A stretch of 64,000 bases of DNA from Odocoileus virginianus (taxonomy: Eukaryota > Chordata > Mammalia > Artiodactyla > Cervidae), in the NCBI RefSeq assembly GCF_023699985.2, contig NW_027224396.1, forward strand, positions 1-64,000, in the 5' to 3' direction. The notes beneath the pieces were generated by a model. That model was not told the DNA's origin. It worked only from the letters and a program-made list of their open reading frames with translations, and made no database searches. Shown here in pieces: positions 20,984 to 32,365 of the stretch. Position numbers and translations under genes: made by a program. Each line of letters starts with the position of its first letter. Position 1 is the stretch's first letter.

Positions 20984-21391
20984 TGTTCTGCCCGATGTCC
21001 GAATCCCTGAGCGGGAAGAGAGAACTTCCAAGACAATGCAATTTACAAAAAGGGAAGTTTTATTACTGACTCGAGTCAGGGCTTTCTGCTGCAACCAACA
21101 CAGTGGCGCAAGGTCAGAAAAGCCTTGAGCAGAGGCTGTTATCCAAATTTATAAGGTATGCATAAGCGGTTAGTAGCTGGCTTAAGCGGATTGGTTACAT
21201 GTTTGCAAAGCAATTTTATTGGTACAAACTTTCGCGGGCTTTTTCAAACCTGGGCATTCGCGGGCTTTTCAGCTCTTCCTTTGTTTCTTACTGGGCGCAT
21301 ATTGGCTGGCTCCAGGTTACCTGATGGGGGTAGGGAATCTTATCATTTCGGGGGAAGCCAAAACTTAGGTCCAGGCCGCCTGGCAGCCTCA
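20984..21391 (-). repeat. 5' LTR of the gammaretroviral provirus
   Basis: It is 408 bp with TG...CA ends. On the minus strand CCAAT boxes lie at 21190-21194 and 21218-21222, TATAAA at 21148-21153 and AATAAA at 21059-21064, giving a U3-R-U5 layout. It contains an extra short duplication around cgcgggcttt (about 21230-21270), absent from the 3' LTR, and lacks about 17 bp between cctg repeats that the 3' LTR retains. Confidence 0.95.
21148..21153 (-). promoter_or_regulatory. TATA box of 5' LTR
   Basis: TATAAA on the minus strand, about 37 bp downstream of the CCAAT motif at 21190-21194 and about 84 bp upstream of AATAAA at 21059-21064. Confidence 0.75.
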
Positions 21392-21471
21392 CAGTCTGGT
21401 CACTCTCTCTCTCTCTCTTTCTCTCTCTCTCCCTCGCAGACTTGGCCCTATCAAGGCTGGTCTCACGTGTC

Positions 21472-21523
<52 letters not shown>

Positions 21524-21576
21524 CGCCGTTCATCCTGAGGGTACCCCCTGGATCCTGCCGAGGCTGGACCCTGGCA
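21392..21576 (+). mobile_element. ERVK-type LTR fragment (U5 end)
   Basis: Reading plus, cagtctggtc, a CT-rich tract, then ctgacgccgttcatcctgag and a terminal tggca match the reverse complement of the left 110 bp of the solo LTR at 9613-9724. Only the U5 end survives. The U3/R part that should lie to the left is replaced by the gammaretroviral 5' LTR. Confidence 0.85.
21472..21518. repeat. (CT)n microsatellite in LTR fragment
   Basis: A CT dinucleotide run of about 47 bp, equivalent to the GA tract of the solo LTR in the opposite orientation. Confidence 0.95.
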
Positions 21577-21970
21577 GCTGAGCACAGAAGAATTGATGCT
21601 TTTGAACTGTGGTGTTGGAGAAGACTCTTGAGAATCCCTTGGACTGCAAGGAGATCCAACCAGTCCATCCTAAAGGAAATCAGTCCTGAGTGTTCATTGG
21701 AAGGACTGATGCTGAAGCTGAAGCTCCAATACTTTGGGCACCTCATGTGAAGAGTTGATTCATTGGAAAAGACCCTGATGCTGGGAGGGATTGGTGGGCA
21801 GGAGGTGAAGGGGACGACAGAGGATGAGATGGCTGGATGGCATCACCAACTCGATGGACATGTATTTGAGTAAACTCCGGGAGTTGGTGATGAACAGGGA
21901 GGCCTGGCGTGCTGCGGTTCATGAGGTCACAAAGAGTCAGACATGACTTAGCAACTGAACTGAACTGAAA
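21577..21970 (+). mobile_element. BovB LINE 3' end, sense
   Basis: It starts at gctgagcacagaagaattga directly after the LTR end and runs through the C-terminal coding part (WRRLLRIPWTARRSNQSI) to the characteristic gagtcagacatgacttagca and gaactgaac tail. Frames are broken. Confidence 0.92.
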
Positions 21971-22744
21971 CTAGAATTTTATCTCATCTGGAAAATATCT
22001 CATTTCACCACAGATTAGTTTCTGGCAGTTTTCAGTGACTATGTTTGATTTTGAATCTTCAAAATAAACTTTTCAGCTATCTATCCTGTAAAGGAGTTGA
22101 ATAGAAAGTGAGAATATAGTGCTGTCTAAAACAATTTTTTTTCTTTTTTAATGATACATTGAAAACTGGAAAAGTATATGGACATTTAGTATGTCAGTAA
22201 GAAATTTAAATTTGTTTTATCATACACTTGAATATTTTAGAACTGTGGTAATGTTAATGATGAAGTAGTTGCTGATAGTAATAAAAATGAAGGTAAGTTT
22301 GTTGTCCTGTTAATGGAAGTCTTTTTTCACAAATTGTTTACATGGTCAGAGGAAAGTAATCTGAGATCAATGGGGTGACTTTTCTCAGAGATAAAATAAA
22401 TCTGTATATATGATAAAATATTTATATAATAAAGATCAAGAGAAGCTTTATTTATACATTTAAAGATACAATGCAGGGCTTCAGAAAATGAAGTCCATGT
22501 AAGAATGAAGCTGGTTAAGAAATTCTCAAAAAAATAGAATTTCATCTTGCTAAAATCTTATCTCTCTCTTCTGGTTCTCCAGTCCAATCTCTTCTTTTTC
22601 TGTTTGTGTCGCTTTTTCACCTTTTCTTTCTCTATGCTCTTTTGCCCCAGAGGCATAATCATCACAGTATAACAAAATTAATATTGGAGGGTCAAATGTT
22701 TTCTGTAAAGAAATGAGAGAATTATCTTAATTCAAAAGTGAAAA
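21971..22744. other. no gene recognised
   Basis: AT-rich DNA with only short frames and no repeat family I could name. Confidence 0.5.
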
Positions 22745-23300
22745 TATTTATATTGAAATACAGTGGATTTACAATATCATATTACTCCATTGTATACAGA
22801 ATGATAATTTAGTTTTTACAAATTATACTCCTTTGAAAGATGTTACAAGATAGCTATAAAACCCTATGCTGCACAAAATATTCTTGCTGCATATGTATTT
22901 TACACATAGTAGTTTGTATCTCAGTATCCATACCATAATCATATCTTGCCCCTACCCTCTTCCTGCCCCCTGCTGCTAACCAGTAGTTTCTTTTCGATAC
23001 CTGTGGGGTCTGTTTTTTGTTTTGCTATGTACTTGTATAATGTAATTGTTAGATTCTCCACATAAGTGATATCATACAAGTTTATCTTTCTCTGACTTAT
23101 TTCACTAAGTATAATAATCTCTAGTCCATTCAATATTGCTACAAATGGTGTATTCTGCAGCCATGAAAAATAGTGAAATTCTGCCATTTGCAGCAACATA
23201 TTGCATTTAGAGAGTATGTTGGAAAGCTTTTTCTATGTCTATTGAGATGAAAGTTAGATTTTTATTCTTCAACTTGTAATGTGGTATGTTGCACTTTAAC
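22745..23300 (-). repeat. L1 3' UTR and ORF2 fragment, antisense
   Basis: gaaatacagtggatttacaa, the 'cccctgctgctaaccag' segment, gatatcatacaag and a following atgaaaaatagtg segment follow the order of an L1 3' end in reverse complement. 23218-23300 resembles an ORF2 segment (compare 50925-51000). Diverged and non-coding. Confidence 0.7.
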
Positions 23301-24159
23301 AATAATCTTAATTGTCTATTTCTTTCTTATTCTGTCTGAAAAGCCAAGTTTAATTCTCAAAATTGCTGTAACTGTAGAGTAATATGATCAGGTCAAAGCT
23401 ATGATTAATCTGATATCTCACACTTCAACTGTTCCATGTGAAACATACTCATAAGAGGACTGGTGGAAAATGTAAAGTAAGGAGTCGACTTCAGGATGAA
23501 ATGAGAATGTAGTTTGCTGATATAACTAAGAAGGACTCTTTGATTGGGTTACTGGGAAAGTGAGTGGAGGAAATTCCGGGGCATGAGATATGAGAATATC
23601 AACTTTCTTATGTTGCATTGTCAACAGTGAAGGTTCTGTCTTTTGGAGAGAAACTTCCAATATCTGGGGATAAGACAGCTCTGATTCTTAGCACAATATT
23701 AAGAAGCAATAGAGTATAACAGTTATAATTTAGCCCCTGGTTAAAACCTATGACAGTACTCCAAAACAGATAAAATAAATATTCTTTTCTTTGCTTTGGC
23801 TTCTTGAGTGGAAATTTGCTGACAGGTCATACACACTTACACTAAAATAAGACCACATGAAACTGGAACTTCTGAGGGGAGTAATGGCATGTTAGAAAGA
23901 GGAGTTGTGAGTGATGGAAAACATGGTAAGACATCATTTCCCTACATTATAATTGGATGACTTAATTAACTGTTAACAATATTTTTAACAATTAGATCAA
24001 AGGCAAACTCAATATTACTTAGGGAGGAACATAGAAAATAGGAATTATTTACATCTAAAATATCTTCAAGTTATTTCATCTTCATTCAACTGGGAAATCT
24101 GATTCTTCATGGATAAATATGCCTTTTTTCATAATTTATGTGTGATTAAAACTTTATGA
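23301..24159. other. no gene recognised
   Basis: AT-rich DNA without recognisable coding or repeat features, up to the left edge of the first segmental duplicate. Confidence 0.5.
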
Positions 24160-24799
24160 GATGATTACAAAATGTTTCCTAAAATTTATTCAATATATAT
24201 TTTCTGAATGTGGAAATGGGGAATGGACAAGGAATATTTATATTCCCCCTGCACCATTACCTCCCAAATATTAAGTTTAATAAAATTTCTCATTGTTCTT
24301 TCCTAAGTATCTCTGACTGTGTTGTAGAGCCACTGTCGTATTTATGTACTAAACTTCAAATTTTTTTCAGAGTTAAGAGAAATATTTCCCTCACTTGCCC
24401 CTTTCACCTTAATATTAATCACATACAGCATCATTTTCAAGAGTGACTTCCCAAAGCAAGAAATTTCAATATTAAAGATTACATCTTACATGTAATTTCA
24501 ATGATTATTTATTTATTTATTTATTTTTTAAATATCAGTTAATGAAAAGCACCTCAAAATGGCCTGAGTGTATATTAATTGAGGTTATATGGATGGTTTC
24601 CTAGACATAATGACTTGGACTCACTGAGAATAATAACTTAAAATTATATTGTGAGACTACCTAAGTGGTTCTTATGTACTACCATTTTAAATTAATTGTT
24701 ATATCAACTTTCAGTCCAGAATACTATTCCAGCACACAAGACCCTTCATGTTGTTACCACCATTAAAAAAATACATTAAGTATTAGCTTAAACAATTTT

Positions 24800-24850
24800 A
24801 TTAAATTTATTTTTAATTGGAGGATGGTTGCTTTACAATATTGTGTTTTT
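24800..24850 (-). repeat. L1 3' tip, antisense stub
   Basis: taattggaggatggttgctt followed by tacaatattgtg is the extreme 3' end of artiodactyl L1 in reverse complement, as at 43305-43335 and 48815-48845. A (TTTA)n-like run lies nearby at 24505-24530. Confidence 0.7.
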
Positions 24851-25475
24851 TTGAATTGTTTAAGAAAAAAGCCTTTTCTTTTACTGAGTGCTAGGTATTT
24901 CTAATATTATATATTTACTGAACCATGAGATATTGGTTACATTATTACTACTTTACATGTAGAGAATTGGAGACAAAAAATTTAAATACTCTGTTCAGTG
25001 TTCCCTGTGGTGTATGTGGTGAAGCCTTGATTGAACAGGGTGAATATCTCAAAATCCTGGTCTAAGCATTGCATATACTAATTCTCTAAATGTATGTGGT
25101 TCTCTAAAACTTCTCTGTTATTTGCATATACTTCTGTCTCAGTATACTGTCCTTCTGTATATATTTAATGACAGCATAGTTAGCATAACTTTCACTGTCT
25201 CCTGAAATCCCTTCCTGAACTCCAAGATTACTCAGAAGCCACCCAATATGCCCCTTAATACTTTTGGCAATATTTGTTGCAACACTAATTATATACTGGA
25301 CAGCAATACAGAGCCATTTTGTTTTGTTTTATAAAAGAAGCTTCTTAAAGAAAAGATTGAGCTACTCACAGTATTGGACATAAGATAGATACATGATAAA
25401 TATATCTTTAATTAATAAATTACACACAGCAAGATACACTTAAACAGAAAAAAAATATATAAGTCGGGGGGGGGA

Positions 25476-25682
25476 GTGTTAGTTGCTCAGTCATGTCTGA
25501 CTCTTTGTGACCCCATGGACTATAGGCCTGCCAGGCTCCTCTGTCCATGGGATTTTCCAGGCAAAAATACTGGAATGGGTTGCCATTTCCTTCTCCAGGG
25601 GATCTTCCCAACCCAGGGATTGAACCTACATCTCCTGCATTGCAGGCAGGTTCTTTACCATCTGAGCCACTCTCAGAGCCTC
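25476..25682 (-). repeat. Bov-tA type SINE, antisense
   Basis: A full-length ruminant SINE in reverse complement, from gttgctcagtcatgtctgac to the tRNA-like head ending gagccact. It is absent from the matching place in the second duplicate. Confidence 0.93.
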
Positions 25683-25737
25683 ACACTTACACAAAGCATA
25701 TTTTATTCAAAGTCATGATTTTTAGACACTGGTAAGC

Positions 25738-26245
25738 CATATACCTAGATAGCATATTAAAAAGCAGAGACATTACTTTGCCAACAAAGGTCTGTCTAGT
25801 CAAGGCTATGGTTTTTCCAGTGGTCATGTATGGATGTGAGAGTTGGACTGTGAAGAAAGCTGAGTGCCAAAAAATTGATGCTTTTGAACTGTGGTGTTGG
25901 AGAAGACTCTTGAGAGTCCCTTGGACTGCAAGGAGATCCAACCAGTGTATCCTGAAGGAGATCAGTCCTGGGTGTTCATTGGAAGCTGAAACTCCAGTAC
26001 TTTGGCCACCTCATGCAAAGAGTTGACTCATTGGAAAAGACCCTGATGCTGGGAGGGATTGGGGGCAGGAGGAGAAGGGGATGACAGAGGATGAGATGGT
26101 TGGATGGCATCACTGACTTGATGGACATGGGTTTGAGTAAACTCCGGGAGTTGGTGATGGACAGGGAGGCCTGGCATGCTGCGATTCATGGGGTCGCAAA
26201 GAGTCGGACACGACTGAGAGACTGAAGTGACTGACTGACTGAAGC
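25738..26245 (+). mobile_element. BovB LINE 3' end, sense
   Basis: About 0.5 kb of the BovB C-terminal coding region and 3' end (VMYGCESWTVKKAE at 25820-25870, then WRRLLRVPWTARRSN) ending in the tandem gactgactgac tail. It is private to duplicate copy 1. Confidence 0.93.
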
Positions 26246-26464
26246 CATAAGGAGATGATATTTAAAACTTGAATTACAGACTTGAGAAAGTAAATTATTA
26301 TAGCAGGGTGAAATGTTTTCATTAGAAAGAATAAAGTACAAGGGTGAAGCTGAGCTATAAGATTCTTGAAGAGAATGTCGTCTATGAAATAAGTAATGAA
26401 GTAGGAAAATGTGACCAGAACAAATTCATGAAACATATTTTTTTTTGTTGTTGTTGTGATGATA

Positions 26465-27424
26465 TTATGACTTGTGGCCTTTAAATAAATGCTTTTTTGA
26501 AAAACACAGCATCTTTTGTGACCTGTCCCAGAAGGGTTCTTTCACCTGTTGGTTCCTTAGGGTGCAAATGAAAGGATTTAGTAAAGGGGTAACTGAAGTG
26601 TACAACAAAGCTACATCTTTGGATACAGTTACCGGTTCTCTTGCAGATGGTTTTTCATACATAAAGATACAGCTTCCATATGTCAGGGAGACAATAGTCA
26701 TGTGGGAAGTACAGGTGGAAAAAGCTTTGGGTCTTTGCTGTGCTGAAGGGAATTTCAGAATGGTCTTAATGATGTAAGTGTTAGAAAGAATCACTAATAC
26801 CAATGTGACCCCAGGTGTTACCATAGCTAAGATAAAAGACATCAATTCCAGAACAAGTGTATCTGTGCAGGATATCTGCAGGATAGGAGAAATTTCACAC
26901 ATAAAGTGATCAATTACTTTGGAAGCACAGAAATCCAGCTAGAGTCCCATGATAAATGGAGGAAAGATAATTAGGTATCCAGTTACCCAAGAGCTGAATA
27001 CAAGCTGATAACAAACTTTGCTGTTCATGATGACTGGGTAATGTAGCAGTTTGCAGATAGCAACATAGCGGTCATAGGACATGGAAGCCAGAAAGTAATA
27101 CTCTGTAACTCCCAATAAAAGGAAGAAGAATAATTGAGCTGCACAATTATTATATGAAATGGTTTTTTCTTAGTCACCATGGTGACCAGTTATCTGGGAA
27201 TACATACCATTGTGAATATGATTTCTAAAAATGAGAAACTACGAAGAAAGGAATACATTGAAGTTTTGAGGCGAATATCCAGCAGGGTGAGGAGGATAAT
27301 GATTACATTCCCTGTCAGGCTCAATGTGTAACTGAGAAAGAGAAACACGAAAATCAGTTTGTAATTGTGGGTCATCAGTCAATCCCAAGAGACTGAATTC
27401 TATTTCCACTGATAGGTTCTTCAT
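26465..27424 (-). pseudogene. OR6C-like olfactory receptor pseudogene, copy 1
   Basis: It starts with ATG at 27422-27424 (MKNLSVEIEFSLLGLTDDPQLQ), loses frame near 27340-27365, continues in another frame through TM1-TM2 (LSYTLSLTGNVIIILLTLLD) to a stop at 27190-27192, and is frameshifted again at 27161-27173. The MSYDRYVAIC region is readable at about 27040-27090. A TAG at 26939-26941 precedes TM5, and the last part is open (26902-26465), with KAFSTCTSH and LLNPFICTLRNQQV. Residues such as ILQISCTDT and PSAQQRPKAFSTC resemble the OR6C family of odorant receptors. With several stops and frameshifts it cannot make a receptor. The paralogue at 46138-47050 shares two of the lesions. Confidence 0.93.
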
Positions 27425-27589
27425 TTCTCTTTTTAGCCTTATCAAATCTACGTAAGAAAGAAGACAAAAAATTGCACATGTATAAAAGAATATAACAGTA
27501 TAAATAAACATCTTAACATATAAATGTATAATTTTTTATGTAAACCAAAATATATAAAAAATTAGCAAAAAAGTATATAAATTCACCTA

Positions 27590-27640
27590 ATATATATATT
27601 TAAATATATATATTATATTATATATATATATATGAAGTAA
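27590..27640. repeat. AT-rich simple repeat
   Basis: Mostly TA dinucleotides (tatatatatt and ttatatatat stretches) just upstream of the pseudogene start. Confidence 0.8.
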
Positions 27641-27850
27641 ATAGATTTCTGTTAACTAAATATATATTTTACTGAATATATATTATCATGTATATATTAA
27701 AACTAAAGAAGAAAAAGGTATATATTTTCCATTTTGTCTAGTTAAAAGTGATTTCTCCAGTCTGAAAATGCCAATGATAGCATGCTACACTCAATTTAAA
27801 ATTTTCCCATACATTACTTTTCTTCATTATAATATTCCTCACAATCTTTC

Positions 27851-28053
27851 AAGGTTCCCTTATGCCTCAGCTGGTAAAGAATCCACCTGCAATGTGGGAG
27901 ACCTGGGTTCGATCCCTGGGTTGGGAAGATCCCCTGGAGAAGGGAAAGACTACCCACTCCAGTATTCTGGCCTGGAGAATTCCATGGACTGTATAGTTCA
28001 TGGGGTTGCAAAGAGTTAGACACGACTAAGCCACTTTCACTTCACTTCACTTC
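27851..28053 (+). repeat. Bov-tA type SINE, sense
   Basis: A full element from cttatgcctcagctggtaaa through gttcgatccctgggttggga to gacacgactaagccactttc and a short ttcact repeat. The second duplicate lacks it (47655-47680 reads straight through). Confidence 0.93.
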
Positions 28054-28869
28054 TTCACATTTTTTAATCTGGAACTTAAAAAAAAATTTTTTTTTTTGGT
28101 TTATGTGCTTTCAGGCTCATCCCTTAAAAATTGATTCTACTCTGCACATATAATTTAAATAAAAATACACCAGTTATTTTAAATGTTTTTTCCTTTCATT
28201 TTTATATAACATCTGCAAAGGCAAAAAGTTGGTTTGTCTTTGTAGAATGAGCATCAAGGTGCTTTTTCAAAACTAGCCTTTCTAGTTATATTACAATTCC
28301 TGTGATGGTAAATGACTAAGGCAACACGGATTTCTAATAATTAAAGATCTAGTATAACAGTTTTGAAATCTCTGCAGTATGTGTATGCTGTTATTATATC
28401 AATTTTCTTAACTGGCTTTGCTGTACTAAAATGGATAGTTATTTCAGTATATATGACAAATAAAACATGACAAAAGCAAACATTTTAATGAGAAATATTG
28501 TGTAATTTTATTTCATCTAATATTTATTGATATGTATCCCTAAATGTTTCTACATAATTTGGGGCACTATATTTCTTACCTCCTTCGTATTCTTCATTAA
28601 ACTATTGAATACACCAAGAATCAAATTACTCTCTATCCTTTCTATGTATAAGAATTCTATTTATTTCCATGTTGTACTAAACTTTTCAGTGTTAAACATG
28701 TTAGTTTATTTCAGTATATGCATTGCTTGCAAACTTTTTAAAAGAAATGATTTACTAAAGCACTTTTACATTTGAATTTATTCTTGTGCATTTATACTTT
28801 TAATTTTGCTATCCTATTACTGTTTTCGCTATTTGAAAAAAGAAAAACACTAAGATTTCCATGATAAAA

Positions 28870-29380
28870 CTATGACCAACCTAGATAGCATATTAAAAAG
28901 CAGAGACAATACTTTGCCCACAAAGGTCCATCAAGTCAAAGCAATGGGTTTTCCAGTAGTCATGTATGAATGTGAAAGTTGAACTATAAAGAAAGCTGAG
29001 CACCAAAGAATTAATGCTTTTGAACTGTGGTGTTGGAGAAAACTCTTGAGAATCCCTTGGACTGCAAGGAGATCCAACCAGTCCATCCTAAAGGAGATCA
29101 GTCCTGGGTGTTCATTGGAAGGAGTAATGCTGAAGCTGAAGCTTTGGCCACCTGACGTGAAGAGCTGACTCATTGGAAAAAGTCCTTGATGCTGGGAAAG
29201 ATTGAAGGCAGGAGGACAAGGGTACAACAGAGAATGAGATGGTTGGATGGCATCACAGAGTCCATGGCCAGGAGTTTGAATAAGCTTCGGGAGTTGGTGA
29301 TGGACAGGGAAGCCTGGCATGCTGCAGTCCATGCAAAGAGTCAGACTTGACTGAGCAGGTGAACTGAACTGAACTGAAGA
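28870..29380 (+). mobile_element. BovB LINE 3' end, sense
   Basis: It runs from atgaccaacctagatagcat to the gaactgaactgaac tail and covers the BovB C-terminal coding segment in broken frames. It belongs to the part of copy 1 with no counterpart in copy 2. Confidence 0.92.
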
Positions 29381-30674
29381 TTCCCATGCTTAATATGATT
29401 TTCCAAAGCAGTGATTAACAAATAAATCTAATGTTATTAATGGAAACTGAAGATTTGCAGTCTTCAGCTGCTAAGTAGTAACTGAAGATTACCATCTGAG
29501 CTATAGGGAAGTCCCAATTATACATATATATGTATTTTTATATGTGTGCTTGCTATGATAACTCTCATCTTTGTTCTATTTCTGGCTTGAGAGATGTGTT
29601 CAAGGAGTTAGTCATACATTTTATGTATCTATGTGGGTCTAACTGATCTTCTAGGATTAGGGTATCTCAAATTTTAGAGAGGATTTGCTTAGTACTTTCT
29701 ACATATCATTTTACCCAGGGCAATACTTAATTCATAAAGAGTATCAGAAATTGAAACTTAGATGCCACTACAAATGAATAAAATAGACCTCAATACTGTT
29801 AATATTCAAAGATAAAATGACTCTACCATTTAAGATATTGTAAACAAAAATTCCTTAGTCAAATATAACTCCTGGATTAGAATTATTGTGCTTTTGATTT
29901 ATTTCATGGTTTTGAAATTAAGTTAAAATTATAGTTGACTTGTCTCCTTGAATCTGCTTTATCTATTGATTGCCTACATATACATGGAAGAAATACATGT
30001 TAACAAAACTACAGTTTTACTTTCTTTTACAATCACATTTTATTATCTAATCTAGAAATCTATTACCATGGTTTTTGTGGCAAGAGGCAAGGTGTACATA
30101 TTTTGCTTCTGTAAAGAATTTCTATATCTCTCAAATTCATACTCACATTGTGGGTCAGGACTCAAAAATCAATAATTTGAATGTATTTCTTCTTCCTTCT
30201 ATTCCAGGTAAATCATGTTTTGTGAAATATTGTTCTTATTGATATAATGCTATCATTCCAAACCTTAAAGTAGTTTTTCTTTAAAATGAATTAAAACAAA
30301 ATGTGGAAATGGAAAAAAGACCAGGGCATCATGTGATGAAAGATATGTAATGGATCCAAGAAAGATCCTGCATTACTCTCCATACATTTATAATATGCTA
30401 CAGTTTTATCATTTTCCTCCAACTACAGTCTCAAGGGATCTACTGAAATAAACAGAGGAAAAAAAAAAAGAAATTCTTGTAGGGATTAGAGTCCCAAAAG
30501 TACTAATTTTGGAAATAAAAGACACCATGGTAATCTTCTTTAAACAAAAACTGAAGAGAAATTATCCCAAAGGAATTTCATATGTGATGTAGAATAAGCA
30601 ATGAAATGTCTGCATGATTGTCAGCTGTCCTTTGCCCCAGGTCAGTCTTTGAAAATATGAAGCTGATTCATACC
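29381..30674. other. no gene; SINE stub at 29489-29515
   Basis: Only a 27-bp remnant of a SINE head (accatctgagctatagggaa) is recognisable. The remainder is AT-rich without features, and it has no counterpart in copy 2. Confidence 0.5.
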
Positions 30675-30880
30675 ATCCTGATGCTGGGAAAGATTGAGGG
30701 CAGGAGGAGAAGGGGATGACAGAGGACAAGATGGTTGGATGGCATCACTGACTCAGTGGACATGAGTTTGAGCAAGCTCCAGGAGATGGTGAAGGACAAG
30801 GAAGCCTGGAGTGCTGCAGCCCATGGGGTCACAAAGAGTGGGACAAAACTGAGTGATTAAACAATGAACAACAACAATAC
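30675..30880 (+). repeat. BovB 3' tip, sense
   Basis: The final 200 bp of BovB (cctgatgctgggaaagattg to gggacaaaactgagtgatta), followed by a caacaa repeat. Confidence 0.88.
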
Positions 30881-31599
30881 ATTGCCTTGCTCCTGATGAG
30901 AAACAGAAGCAAGTTTAGGCCTTGTTGTAAATTGTTTTATACTCTGGCACCTAGCTATGTACACATATTATTTGTAAATAATAATTAAGGATAATTTATT
31001 AACAGACTTGAGATGAAGCTTGGGGTGGAATGGATTTTTAATGAAGTTCTTTTTGATCCTTCAAGTGAACCGAATTGATCTATGAAAAACATGTTGTGTT
31101 AATGTCTAATCCAATGTCCATCACTGGTGAATGGCTTAGGAAGTGGCATACACATACAGTGCAATAGATAAACAAGTAATATAGAAAAAAACTCACAGCT
31201 GAATATTAAAAATATATATACTAAGTGAAAAAGCTAGAATGATAGTATCTTATTCTTTATGATCCAATTTCTATAATTCTAGAAAACACTAACTATTGAG
31301 ACAGAAATCTGATTTGTAATTTTAGAGGCAGAGTGATTGGCTACAGAAGTGTCATGAGGGAAATTTTAGGGTGATGGGAACTTACATTTTGATTGTGGTG
31401 GTGTTTGTGTGACTATATATGTTTGTCAAAGTTTATCAAACTATATACCTCAAAGAGGTGAAATTTGCAGCTAAATTCTATCTCAGTAATCTGTCTACAA
31501 AGTATATTTGAATGTAAGCTACTTCTTTTTTTTTTAGACCATTGATAGCATTATGTAGATTTATACAATATGACAACTCCTTGCCACATGTGGGTATAT
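30881..31599. other. no gene recognised
   Basis: AT-rich DNA without repeats or open frames that I can support. Confidence 0.5.
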
Positions 31600-31707
31600 A
31601 CATTTAAGTTTGAAATGATAAATATTTAATTCATATTGGCCATATTTCAAGTGCTTAAAGCTGTATTTGGGTAGAAGCTATTGTATCAGACATCACTGGC
31701 TTAGATA
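31600..31707. repeat. old MER-type DNA transposon remnant
   Basis: ccatatttcaagtgcttaaa ... gggtagaagctattgtatca resembles an ancient mammalian hAT-like repeat whose arms read about AGCCACATGTGGCT and TGGCTACCGTATTGGA. The same remnant is at 52100-52207, so it predates the duplication. I am unsure of the family name. Confidence 0.5.
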
Positions 31708-31736
31708 ATTGATTTTTGGCTTTTGTCTTTTCTATA

Positions 31737-31849
31737 GGGGCTCAGTGATAAAGAATCTGCCAGCCAATGCAGGAGACTCTGGTTCATTCCCTGGGTCAGG
31801 AGTTTCCTTGGCAAGGGAAATGGGAACACTTGCTCCTTGGAAGGAAAGT
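31737..31849 (+). repeat. Bov-tA type SINE, 5' half (interrupted)
   Basis: Head of a SINE (ggggctcagtgataaagaat, then ttcattccctgggtcagg). The remainder resumes at 32366 after a BovB insertion. Confidence 0.8.
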
Positions 31850-32365
31850 TATGACCAACCTAGACACCATATTAAAAAGTAGAGACATTACTTTGCTAAC
31901 AAAAGTACACCTAGTCAAAGCTATATTTTTCCAGTAGTTGTGTATGGATGTGAGATTTGGTCTATAAAGAAAGCTGAGTGCCAAAGAGTTAATGCTTTGG
32001 AACGGTGGTGTTGGGGAAGACTCTTGAGAGTCCCTTGAACTGCAAGGAGATCAAGCCAGTCCATCCTAAAGGAAATCATCCTGAATATTCATTGGAAGGA
32101 CTGATGTTGAAGCTGAAGCTCCAATACTTTGGTCACCTGATGCCAAGAACTGACTCATTGGAAAAGATCCTGATGCTTGGAAAGACTGAAGGCAGAAGGA
32201 GAAGGGAATGACAGAGGATGAGATGGTTGGATGGCATCTCTGACTCTATGGACATGAGTTTGAATAAGCTCTGGAAGTTGGTGATGGACAGGAAAGCCTG
32301 GCATGCTGCAATCCATGTGGTCACAAAGAGTCGGACTGACTGAGTGACTGAAATGAACTGAACTG
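31850..32365 (+). mobile_element. BovB 3' end inserted into a SINE
   Basis: atgaccaacctagacaccat to the gaactgaactgac tail: about 0.5 kb of BovB 3' end in sense, with broken frames. It splits the SINE at 31737-32465. Confidence 0.9.

Larger units (their letters stand above)
12483..21391 (-). mobile_element. gammaretrovirus-like (class I) endogenous provirus, defective
   Basis: A nearly full-length provirus of about 8.9 kb in minus orientation: 5' LTR (20984-21391), proline-tRNA primer-binding site, leader, gag, pro-pol behind UAG, env overlapping the end of pol, polypurine tract, 3' LTR (12483-12880). The order, tRNA-Pro priming, single zinc knuckle, UAG at the gag/pol boundary, CWLC in SU and CX6CC in TM are hallmarks of gammaretroviruses. 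All three genes carry frameshifts or stops, listed in their entries, so it cannot encode functional virus. The LTRs differ at about 7 substitutions plus indels in roughly 390 aligned bp, suggesting moderate age. The 4-bp flanks do not match (tgac left, cagt right). Confidence 0.96.

Noticed and set aside
21288..21746. 152-codon minus-strand frame with an RERERE repeat
   Set aside because: It is the translated CT/GA microsatellite joined to LTR and BovB sequence.
27851..27930. tRNA-like sequence with a B-box (gttcgatccc)
   Set aside because: It is the tRNA-Glu-derived head of a SINE and not a tRNA gene. The same holds for all Bov-tA and CHR heads in the window.
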